Source: Gammaproteobacteria bacterium (GTDB taxonomy: Bacteria; Pseudomonadota; Gammaproteobacteria; Pseudomonadales; Azotimanducaceae). Taken from it: a stretch of 6,209 nt of DNA. The position numbers and the translations under genes are program-made. Shown piece by piece: positions 1-5,703 of the stretch. Under the pieces are notes generated by a model. It saw only the letters and a program-made list of their open reading frames with translations, did no database searches and was not told where the DNA came from. Position 1 is the first letter of the stretch; the number at the start of each line of letters is the position of its first letter. The stretch is from assembly GCA_018667205.1 (NCBI GenBank), contig JABIVN010000041.1:1-6209 (forward strand), given 5' to 3'.

Positions 1-440
1 AATCGATGAACGCAACCGTTCTGGACGATTCAGGCAAGGCCGTTGTGATGCAAATGGGTTGCTACGGTATGGGTGTGACCCGATTGGTCGGCGCCATTAT
101 CGAGCAAAACCATGATGAAAGCGGCATCATCTGGCCGGAAAGCATTGCGCCGTTTAGCGTCATCATTATCCCGATTAACGCTCACAAGTCCGAGCAGGTT
201 AGCGCCACTGCAGAAGCCCTGTATGGGGAGTTAACGAGTCACGGCGTAGAAGTGCTACTAGATGACAGGGAGGACGTGAGACCCGGCGCAAAGTTTGCAG
301 ATGCTGAACTGATGGGTATTCCTCACCGAGTGGTAATAGGCGATCGAGGCCTTGATAACGGCGTCGTGGAATATGTTAACCGCCGCGAGGGCAACAATCA
401 GGACCTTACACTGGATCAGGTTCGAGCTTTATTTCGCTAA
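1..440 (+). CDS. proS: Prolyl-tRNA synthetase, C-terminal part (5'-truncated by window edge)
   Basis: This is the last 145 or so codons of a class II aminoacyl-tRNA synthetase that charges tRNA-Pro with proline in the cytoplasm. The visible part opens with the segment leading into class II motif 3 (GCYGMGVTR, about residues 18-26 counting from the ATG at 6), which holds the catalytic arginine. [19 protein letters not shown] and the anticodon-binding domain follow, with [22 protein letters not shown] and [11 protein letters not shown], all close to bacterial ProRS as I remember it. The ATG at 6 is internal: the frame is open to the left edge and the family is about 570 residues long, so roughly three quarters lies outside the window. 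The stop is TAA at 438-440, only 4 bases from the stop codon of the convergent thioredoxin-like gene, with no visible terminator hairpin between them. The identification is very secure. Confidence 0.97.
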   Translation, partial: SMNATVLDDSGKAVVMQMGCYGMGVTRLVGAIIEQNHDESGIIWPESIAPFSVIIIPINAHKSEQVSATAEALYGELTSHGVEVLLDDREDVRPGAKFADAELMGIPHRVVIGDRGLDNGVVEYVNRREGNNQDLTLDQVRALFR

Positions 441-444
441 CACC

Positions 445-894
445 CTACGTTTCCTTGATTCCCATTGCGGACAAGAGCGATGCCTCTGTCTGCGGGCCCA
501 CCAGAACGCCTGCCAACTTGCCCTCAGGATCGATAAGCACGGTCGTTGGCAATACCGCAGGCACATCGAAGCCCAGGTGGGCGTAAGGATCTTCCTGGTA
601 AACCGGGAACGTTATGCCCATTGTCTTAATCTGACTCGCGACCTCATCCCCTTCCGGGGCATCAAAATTGACACCAAAGACGATGACGTTGTCGTTATTT
701 TCATGCAACCTGATCAGCTCCGGGATTTCCCTTATACAAGGAGCACACCAGGTAGCCCAATAATTGATGACCTGCCAACTTCCCTGTATATCCGCATACC
801 GGTAATCCTTGCCGTCAGTATCAACAAAATCCGGGGGCTGACGACAGCCGCACAACACAACCAACAAAATGACAACCAACGCTTTAAATTTCAA
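445..894 (-). CDS. TlpA/ResA-like thioredoxin-fold lipoprotein
   Basis: The 149-residue protein is probably a membrane-anchored thiol-disulfide oxidoreductase facing the periplasm. Residues 2-16 form a short basic and hydrophobic signal peptide that ends in L-C-G before Cys17, a usable though unusual lipobox with Cys at -2. The thioredoxin fold follows: a TlpA-type active site W-C-A-P-C at 49-53, the cis-proline loop LPTTVLID with Pro116, and a PEGK turn near 123-126. TlpA/ResA proteins usually reduce disulfides during cytochrome c maturation or copper-site assembly; the substrate here cannot be read from sequence. The start is TTG. An in-frame TAG at 907-909 rules out an earlier start, no ATG occurs before Met92, and a GGGGAG ribosome site lies about 7 bases upstream. 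The start overlaps the stop of the upstream membrane-protein gene by 4 bases, so translation is probably coupled. Confidence 0.9.
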   Translation of the reverse strand: MKFKALVVILLVVLCGCRQPPDFVDTDGKDYRYADIQGSWQVINYWATWCAPCIREIPELIRLHENNDNVIVFGVNFDAPEGDEVASQIKTMGITFPVYQEDPYAHLGFDVPAVLPTTVLIDPEGKLAGVLVGPQTEASLLSAMGIKET

Positions 895-2108
895 CTCGCT
901 TCTCCCCTAAACAACTGTTCCAGATCCAACTCAAACGCCAGACGTCGCTCTTCATAGGACTCTTTTAGCTTCTCGTTGATCAACTTCTCCCAAACCTCCT
1001 CCGCGGCAGTAAATCCCGCGGGTAGCGGCCATGGCAAACCCCGATAAAGTGACCAAAGCGTCACTTCATTTAAATCCTTAGACAACACGAGTCCGCCTCT
1101 CTCAACTAACCGTATCAGCCCAAGTGCCAGCAGTCGACTTTTGTAGTCATGCCAGGCCTGCATATCAACCCGATGACTCAGACTGGTCATCGTACTGTCC
1201 GTCACCACCTCACCCAACCGGTGACAACGAAAGAATTCATGCAGGACAATCAGTATCTGCACCAATGGCGGTTCTATCTGCGAGCTACGCTGCGACCGAA
1301 ACAACCCCATATTCTTGTTGAGTTCTGCACCAAAAAGAACAATCGTCCATGACACATATAGCCAGATCAGGAACAGTGGCACTGCTGCATAAGTGCCGTA
1401 GATCACCGCGAAATCGGTCATGGCCATGACACTTCCGAACAAATGTTTCACCAGCTCAAAACAAACCGCCACCACAGCCGCTGCGATTACCCCATGCTTA
1501 AGAGGCACTTGACGGTTTGGCACAGCGACATACATCAACGTAAAAAATGCGGTGCTCAAGACCAAAGGCACAACCCCGAACAACTTTGACGCACCAACAC
1601 CTGTAACGATAGGCAAAGAGAAGAGATAGGTCGTGCTGGCAAGACCAAGAAACATCAGAACGGGACCAAGCGTCAAAATAGCCCAGTACATTAGAATGCG
1701 CTGAAAGCCCTGCCTGGGCTCACGAATACGCCAGATATCATTAAATGCTTTTTCGATCGTGTACATCATCAGAAAAGCCGTCATAGCAATCATAATCAGA
1801 CTAGGCCCTGACAGACTCATTGCCTGAGACGAAAATTGTTGGATGTATTCCTGCACAACCGACACGGATTCCGGCACGACATTATCAAACACAAAGTCCT
1901 GCAGGACATCGCCCACGCCACTGAAAGCCTCAAAAGCCTCCAACACGGTGTAGGTAATGGTCAGCAGGGGCACAACCGCAAACAGGGTCTGGTAGGTCAG
2001 GGCCGCGGCGGTCGACTGGCAGCCGTCCTCTGAGTAGTTTTTTACCAGCAGTTTAAAAAAATCCCAAACCGCCTCAATCATTGGCATTAGCATACGAGTT
2101 GTTAACAT
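891..2108 (-). CDS. YihY/BrkB (UPF0761) family inner-membrane protein with C-terminal extension
   Basis: This is a polytopic inner-membrane protein of the YihY/BrkB family, whose biochemical role is not settled; the old label 'ribonuclease BN' is wrong. Numbering from the ATG at 2108, about six membrane segments are seen near 37-58, 101-118, 139-160, 175-196, 206-223 and 240-262. Family marks include AALTY (35-39), a YTIEKAFNDIW stretch (116-126) and GAELNK (260-265). Residues 275-405 form a soluble, charged extension that E. coli YihY (about 290 residues) lacks but, as I recall, longer Pseudomonas members have; it could be a winged-helix-like domain. The start is uncertain. ATG codons occur at 2153, 2108, 2093, 2087 and 2081. 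The first would overlap the divergent reductase gene, so I chose 2108, which has a loosely spaced GGAAG upstream. The stop TGA overlaps the next gene. Confidence 0.9.
   Translation of the reverse strand: MLTTRMLMPMIEAVWDFFKLLVKNYSEDGCQSTAAALTYQTLFAVVPLLTITYTVLEAFEAFSGVGDVLQDFVFDNVVPESVSVVQEYIQQFSSQAMSLSGPSLIMIAMTAFLMMYTIEKAFNDIWRIREPRQGFQRILMYWAILTLGPVLMFLGLASTTYLFSLPIVTGVGASKLFGVVPLVLSTAFFTLMYVAVPNRQVPLKHGVIAAAVVAVCFELVKHLFGSVMAMTDFAVIYGTYAAVPLFLIWLYVSWTIVLFGAELNKNMGLFRSQRSSQIEPPLVQILIVLHEFFRCHRLGEVVTDSTMTSLSHRVDMQAWHDYKSRLLALGLIRLVERGGLVLSKDLNEVTLWSLYRGLPWPLPAGFTAAEEVWEKLINEKLKESYEERRLAFELDLEQLFRGEAS
901..908 (-). promoter_or_regulatory. Ribosome binding site for the TTG-started thioredoxin-like gene
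   Basis: On the minus strand the bases read AGGGGAGA. The GGAG core sits 7 bases before the TTG at 894-892, inside the last codons of the upstream gene. This strong site supports use of the weak TTG codon and explains re-initiation at the 4-base overlap. Confidence 0.65.
2081..2108 (+). promoter_or_regulatory. Possible sigma70-type promoter for the ArsC-like gene
   Basis: TTGGCA at 2081-2086 (5 of 6 to the -35 consensus) and TAACAT at 2103-2108 (4 of 6 to the -10 consensus) are 16 bases apart. Transcription would begin near 2115, about 20 bases before the reductase ATG. It overlaps the start of the divergent membrane-protein gene. The call rests on consensus matching by eye only. Confidence 0.3.
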
Positions 2109-2136
2109 TGCGTGATGAATCTTCCGAGCAACGACT

Positions 2137-2484
2137 ATGACTTTAGTTACCATTTATCACAACCCCGAATGCTCCAAATCCAGACAGACCCTTGCCCTAC
2201 TGGAAGAACGACGCAGAGAATTGCGCATCGTGCGCTACCTCGAATCACCACCATCAAAAAACGAACTTGCTGACATCGTGCAAATGTTAGGCGTTGCGGC
2301 GGCTGACATTGTCAGAACGGGTGAAGATGCGTACAGAGCTTCCGGGTTAACGGCAGATTCATCCGAGAGCGATGTGCTGGATGCAATCGTCACGGCGCCA
2401 AAGTTGATGCAGCGCCCGATCGTCATCTGTGGCAACCAGGCACGAATCGGAAGGCCTCCTGAGTCGGCGCTGGAGATAATCTAG
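2137..2484 (+). CDS. ArsC/YffB-family glutaredoxin-like reductase (arsenate reductase-like)
   Basis: The 115-residue cytoplasmic protein has the thioredoxin-like ArsC fold. It carries the catalytic motif HNPECSKSR with Cys12. Arginines occur at 60, 93 and 106, matching in position the three oxyanion-binding arginines (about 60, 94 and 107) of plasmid R773 ArsC. The RYLESPP segment (33-39) and QRPIVI (92-97) with its cis-proline are also typical. It is shorter than R773 ArsC (141 residues) and fits the chromosomal ArsC-like subgroup of about 115 residues found beside YihY-type genes in Pseudomonas. Glutaredoxin-dependent reduction of arsenate to arsenite is therefore plausible. However, no arsR, arsB or acr3 gene is present, so a general thiol role is equally possible. 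The ATG is fixed by the fold, which begins within five residues of it. The ribosome site is weak (GAG at 2126-2128). The gene is divergent from the membrane-protein gene and convergent with the next. Confidence 0.9.
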   Translation: MTLVTIYHNPECSKSRQTLALLEERRRELRIVRYLESPPSKNELADIVQMLGVAAADIVRTGEDAYRASGLTADSSESDVLDAIVTAPKLMQRPIVICGNQARIGRPPESALEII

Positions 2485-2490
2485 ACGATA

Positions 2491-2856
2491 CTAGTGAATA
2501 ATTTTTTCGCGTTCTTCTTCGACGTAAACCGCCTCTGGATCAAAGTCTCCGGCCTCGAACGCATCATTACTGACTTTCACTTCATAGCGACGGCTCACCA
2601 CTTCTCCATCAAGAACCCCAGGCAACAGTTTCAGAAATTCTTCCATATGGTCTGTTTCAAAGTGTCCCTGGAGCGCGTCCACAGACTCCCACTCCTGGAA
2701 AAGAAGCAAGGTGTTGGGGTTTGTCAGGCCAACGTAAAACTCGTAACTGATGCAACCTTCTTCTTCCTGGCTAGCAGCCGCCATCTGGCGCATCAATTCG
2801 AGTGCGTCATCTCTGACTTCAGCTTTAACGGGAAAAGTGCCGTGAACAATAATCAT
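2491..2856 (-). CDS. Antibiotic biosynthesis monooxygenase (ABM) domain protein, YgiN-like
   Basis: The 121-residue protein is a small dimeric ferredoxin-like alpha/beta-barrel domain of the ABM family. Typical marks are the N-terminal strand IIVHGTFPVK, EEEGCISYE (31-39), the strand TLLLFQEWES (49-58) and the helix SVDALQGHFETDHM (58-71). The pattern resembles E. coli YgiN, a quinol monooxygenase, but members of this family act on many substrates or have none known, so no reaction is assigned. After the domain, residues from about 96 form an acidic tail rich in Glu and Asp that is longer than in YgiN. The start is chosen at the ATG (2854-2856), right before the first strand. Two in-frame TTG codons at 2863-2868 could add four residues. 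No good ribosome site is seen for either. The stop lies 6 bases from that of the convergent ArsC-like gene. Confidence 0.85.
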   Translation of the reverse strand: MIIVHGTFPVKAEVRDDALELMRQMAAASQEEEGCISYEFYVGLTNPNTLLLFQEWESVDALQGHFETDHMEEFLKLLPGVLDGEVVSRRYEVKVSNDAFEAGDFDPEAVYVEEEREKIIH

Positions 2857-2888
2857 CGGGGACAACAAACTTAGATGGATTAAACTCT

Positions 2889-2917
2889 AGTATAGCGCCA
2901 AACATGAGGGGTTACAC
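2889..2917 (-). promoter_or_regulatory. Probable promoter for the ABM-domain gene
   Basis: On the minus strand a TATACT -10 box (2889-2894, 5 of 6) lies 17 bases downstream of a weak GTGTAA -35 box (2912-2917, 3 of 6). Transcription would start near 2882, about 25 bases before the ATG. The 94-base gap to the upstream dehydrogenase gene is the only real intergenic space on this side, which supports a separate promoter here. Confidence 0.4.
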
Positions 2918-2950
2918 GTTGACCCAATGAGCCCTGCCATAGCTGCCTCT

Positions 2951-3712
2951 TTAGCTATCCCGATGCACCGAAAAGGGTGACCAGGCTTGCGCTACGGGCA
3001 TCACTTCCAATTGATTAACGTTAATATGGGGCGGCACCTGAGTTGTCCAGTAAACAATATCGGCCACATCCTTGCCAGTTAACGGCTGCATTCCCTCATA
3101 CACAGAAGATGCCTTTACAGCATCGCCTTCAAACCGAACAAGCGAGAACTCCGTGTCACACATACCGGGCTCGACCAAGCTAACCCTTATATTTTTCCCC
3201 ACAAGGTCAGCCCGAAGGTTTCTTGAAAACTGTTGCACGAACGCCTTTGTGCCACCGTAGGCGTTGCCACCAGGATAGGGCCAACTTGCCGCAACCGACC
3301 CAATATTGACAACGTGACCCGCGCCGCGTGCCACCATGCCGGGCAAGATAGCCCGCGTGCAATACATCAGCCCCTTGATATTGGTATCGACCATCGTATC
3401 CCAGTGATCAAGGTCCGCCTTGTCAGCTAAATTCAAACCCAGTGCTAGTCCGGCATTGTTGACCAGCACATCGACGACTGAAAATTCCGCGGGCAGTCCG
3501 GTGAGCTGTTCGTCAACCGATTCACGTTCACGAACATCCAGCGTTAGGGGCAGTACATTGACCTGTTCACCAAGCTCCTCTGCCAGCAACTCTATTCGAT
3601 CCGTTCTCCTGGCTGCAAGAATCAGCCGATGCCCTTCAGCAGCAAATTTTCGTGCGCAGGCCTCTCCAAATCCGGACGACGCTCCGGTGATCAAGACTGT
3701 TTTCGTTAACAT
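2951..3712 (-). CDS. ydfG: YdfG-type short-chain dehydrogenase (NADP-dependent 3-hydroxy acid dehydrogenase)
   Basis: This is a classical short-chain dehydrogenase/reductase of the usual length (253 residues). Numbering from the GTG one codon earlier, it shows the nucleotide loop TGASSGFG (10-17), a basic pair RR at 36-37 favouring NADP(H), D60 with VR, the NNAG motif (86-89), Asn112, and the catalytic Ser140, Tyr153 and Lys157 in IGSVAAS and YGGTK. It follows E. coli YdfG closely as I recall it, including ITGASSGFGE, LALGLN, SWPYPGGNAYG, the EPG-TEFS-VRF region and the end LEVMPVAQ-VHR. YdfG oxidises L-allo-threonine and other 3-hydroxy acids and reduces malonic semialdehyde. The ATG at 3712 shares one base with the ligase stop (TGATG), and a GGAG lies 8 bases upstream. 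A GTG directly before it is the alternative start. The gene is very likely co-translated with the ligase gene. Confidence 0.92.
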   Translation of the reverse strand: MLTKTVLITGASSGFGEACARKFAAEGHRLILAARRTDRIELLAEELGEQVNVLPLTLDVRERESVDEQLTGLPAEFSVVDVLVNNAGLALGLNLADKADLDHWDTMVDTNIKGLMYCTRAILPGMVARGAGHVVNIGSVAASWPYPGGNAYGGTKAFVQQFSRNLRADLVGKNIRVSLVEPGMCDTEFSLVRFEGDAVKASSVYEGMQPLTGKDVADIVYWTTQVPPHINVNQLEVMPVAQAWSPFSVHRDS

Positions 3713-5619
3713 CACTCTTGCTCCGCGATGTAACCGATGCCATTTTGTTTAAATGCATCTGCGATTTCTTTCAGGATTGCCGGGTCATCAATCGTCGCGG
3801 GCATTTCGTAGGGCTTTGTATCAACGATCTTCCGGATGACTTGCCTCAATATCTTTCCAGACCGGGTTTTAGGCAGGCGCAGCACCCTGACACTTCTCTT
3901 GAAGCTAGCAAACGCACCAACGTCTTTTCGGACCATCGCCACCAGTTCATTTTCAAGGACGCTTAATTCGATATTGACCCCGTCCTTAATCACCACCATT
4001 CCTACCGGTACTTGACCTTTGTCTTTATCCTCGATACCGACCACCGCACATTCGGCCACCGCGGGATGAGCGGCAACAACCTCTTCCATTTGCCCTGTCG
4101 ATAATCGATGTCCAGCAACATTAATCACATCATCAGTTCTGCCCATGATGTAAAGGTAACCGTCACTATCGATATAGCCGCCATCACCGGTGTGGTAATA
4201 ACCGGGATACTCGCTGAGGTAAGACTCTATATAGCGCTCGTGGTCCCCCCATACCGTTAACAGGCAACCCGGTGGCAGCGGCAGCTTAATCACGACGGCG
4301 CCTTCTTCATCGGCACTTAGGGGCTCACAACTCTCTGAAACAATCTGAACGTCAAACCCTGGCACCGACATCGCCACCGAACCCGCTTTGGCTTCCGCTG
4401 GTTCCAAACCCATAGGTATACAGGCAACGGGCCAACCGGTTTCAGTTTGCCACCAGTGATCAATCACAGGCACGGCCAGTTTTTCGCACAGCCATTCATA
4501 GGTTGAAGGATCTGTGCGTTCACCAGCGACAAATAGAGCGCGAAGATGACTGAGATCATATTTTGACAATAGACTCGCTTCAGGGTCCTCTTTTCGGATC
4601 GCGCGAAACGCCGTTGGTGCGGTGAAAAAGACATCGACTTTATAATCAGACAAAATCCGCCAAAAAGTACCCGCATCCGGTGTACGCACTGGTTTGCCTT
4701 CAAACAAAATGGTGGTGCAGCCAGCAAAGAGCGGGCCATAGACAATATAAGAATGACCGACGACCCAACCCACGTCAGAGGCTGCCCAGAAGACCTCGCC
4801 GGCAGTGACGTTGTAGAGATTTTTCATGCTGTAGGTCAGGGCTACAGCATGGCCGCCGTTATCCCTGACCACACCTTTCGGTTTCCCGGTCGTCCCTGAG
4901 GTGTAAAGGATATAAAGGGGATGAGACGATGGGAGCGAAACGGGCTCTGCCGGTTCCGCCATCGCCAGTAGTGAATCCCAATCCCTGTCCCATGGGTTAT
5001 CCATCTCTGCGACTGACTCAGGGCGCTGGTAAACTAGACAATGATCGATTTGGTGCTCACTGATTTGGAGCGCCTCATCGATCAGTGGTTTGTAAGCGAT
5101 AACATTGGAAAATTCTACGCCACAGGATGCGCACAAGATTGCCTTGGGTGTTGCATCGTCAATCCTTGTCGCCAATTCTTTCGCCGCAAAACCACCGAAC
5201 ACCACTGAATGAATAGCGCCTATGCGCGCGCATGCAAGCATGGCAATGGCGGCCTGCGGAATCATTGGCATATAGATAATGACTCGATCACCCTGTTTGA
5301 TATTTAACGAGACAAGTACACCAGCAAACGTTGCAACTTCGTCTCTTAGCTCCCTATAGGTATAGGAGGAGGTGGCATTCGTCACGGGTGAATCATAGAT
5401 CAACGCGGTCTGATCCCCGCGACCCTTCTCTATGTGGTAATCAAGGGCCAGGTAAGACGAATTAAGTTTTCCATCAGAGAACCACGCATCATTACCATTA
5501 CTGTCTTTCCCAAGTATGGACGTGGGCGGCTTGAACCAAGCAACACTAGTGGCCTGCTCGGCCCAATACGCTTCGGGGTTTTCCAGAGCTCGTCTAAAGG
5601 CTGTCTTGTAGTCAGTCAC
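3712..5619 (-). CDS. prpE: Propionyl-CoA synthetase-like acyl-CoA ligase (AMP-forming)
   Basis: This 635-residue cytoplasmic ligase activates a short-chain acid through an acyl-adenylate to its CoA thioester. From the GTG start it has the ACS N-terminal cap (YKTAFRRALENPEAYW, 4-19), the region RIGAIHSVVFGGFA (132-145), the phosphate loop YTSGTTGKPKG (239-249), WWQTETGWP (389-397), YHTGD (475-479), the hinge region GRTDDVINVAGHR (493-505) and PKTRSGK (583-589), whose Lys589 is the catalytic and acetylatable lysine. Overall it follows E. coli PrpE (628 residues) and related ACSS3-type enzymes more than acetyl-CoA synthetase, for example SDVGWVVGHSYIVYGPL and LPLPPGC. Alanine in LFVAGE, where Acs has valine, agrees with propionate rather than acetate. 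The GTG at 5619 has a GGGTGGA 5 bases upstream. An earlier ATG at 5652 would start at the foot of the terminator and has no ribosome site. No prpBCD genes are in view. Confidence 0.9.
   Translation of the reverse strand: MTDYKTAFRRALENPEAYWAEQATSVAWFKPPTSILGKDSNGNDAWFSDGKLNSSYLALDYHIEKGRGDQTALIYDSPVTNATSSYTYRELRDEVATFAGVLVSLNIKQGDRVIIYMPMIPQAAIAMLACARIGAIHSVVFGGFAAKELATRIDDATPKAILCASCGVEFSNVIAYKPLIDEALQISEHQIDHCLVYQRPESVAEMDNPWDRDWDSLLAMAEPAEPVSLPSSHPLYILYTSGTTGKPKGVVRDNGGHAVALTYSMKNLYNVTAGEVFWAASDVGWVVGHSYIVYGPLFAGCTTILFEGKPVRTPDAGTFWRILSDYKVDVFFTAPTAFRAIRKEDPEASLLSKYDLSHLRALFVAGERTDPSTYEWLCEKLAVPVIDHWWQTETGWPVACIPMGLEPAEAKAGSVAMSVPGFDVQIVSESCEPLSADEEGAVVIKLPLPPGCLLTVWGDHERYIESYLSEYPGYYHTGDGGYIDSDGYLYIMGRTDDVINVAGHRLSTGQMEEVVAAHPAVAECAVVGIEDKDKGQVPVGMVVIKDGVNIELSVLENELVAMVRKDVGAFASFKRSVRVLRLPKTRSGKILRQVIRKIVDTKPYEMPATIDDPAILKEIADAFKQNGIGYIAEQE
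3721..3724 (-). promoter_or_regulatory. Ribosome binding site for the YdfG-like gene
   Basis: GGAG on the minus strand lies inside the last codons of the ligase gene, 8 bases before the ATG at 3712 and 5 bases before the alternative GTG at 3715. The spacing favours the ATG. Confidence 0.6.
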
Positions 5620-5624
5620 AATGG

Positions 5625-5631
5625 TCCACCC
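5625..5631 (-). promoter_or_regulatory. Ribosome binding site that favours the GTG start of the ligase
   Basis: The minus strand reads GGGTGGA 5 bases before the GTG at 5619-5617. The only ATG farther upstream (5652-5650) has no purine-rich site before it, so the GTG is the better start. It also fits where the family's N-terminal domain begins. Confidence 0.6.
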
Positions 5632-5642
5632 ATTAAAAAAAC

Positions 5643-5671
5643 AACATACCATTTGTCGCTAGAAATAAAAA
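5643..5671 (-). promoter_or_regulatory. Weak candidate promoter for the ligase operon
   Basis: Minus-strand TTTTTA (5666-5671) and TATGTT (5643-5648) are 17 bases apart, between the terminator and the GTG start, with little other room for a promoter. The match is poor and the -35 box would lie in the terminator T-tract. An alternative is read-through from upstream. Confidence 0.18.
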
Positions 5672-5703
5672 AGGGGCTTTTAGCCCCTTTTTTATTTCTA
5701 GCG
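5657..5703 (-). terminator. Strong intrinsic terminator: perfect 22-bp inverted repeat with 3-base loop
   Basis: Bases 5657-5678 pair perfectly with 5682-5703 around a three-base loop (5679-5681). The GC-rich core is GGGGCT/AGCCCC, flanked by A6 on one side and T6 on the other, so it reads as rho-independent on both strands. Its natural user is the minus-strand basic-protein gene, whose last codon and TAG stop (5698-5700) lie inside the stem. On the plus strand no gene ends here. The ligase start lies 38 bases beyond the stem. Confidence 0.93.

Noticed and set aside
6..8. ATG as the true start of a short 144-residue protein
   Set aside because: The translation begins in the middle of the ProRS catalytic domain and the frame is open to the left edge, so it is an internal methionine of a truncated gene.
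352..957. 201-codon open frame on the plus strand opposite the thioredoxin-like gene
   Set aside because: It lies antisense to a gene with clear TlpA motifs, overlaps the end of proS, and its translation resembles no family I know. It is a shadow frame.
891..2108. Naming the YihY-like protein ribonuclease BN
   Set aside because: That label is a historical error. RNase BN is the zinc enzyme Rbn/ElaC, whereas this product is a polytopic membrane protein.
2494..2874. 126-codon plus-strand frame covering the ABM-domain gene
   Set aside because: It mirrors the minus-strand gene almost exactly. The minus-strand product has recognisable ABM motifs and this one does not.
2908..2925. GGGT...ACCC inverted repeat downstream of the YdfG-like gene as a terminator
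   Set aside because: The stem is only about four firm pairs and has no following T-tract on the minus strand. It overlaps the likely -35 region of the next gene instead.
3420..3752. 110-codon plus-strand frame rich in Ser, Arg and Pro
   Set aside because: It is antisense to the dehydrogenase, with composition typical of a shadow frame and no motif.
4464..4745. 93-codon minus-strand frame inside the ligase gene
   Set aside because: It is out of frame within a fully conserved acyl-CoA ligase, with no independent ribosome site or domain.
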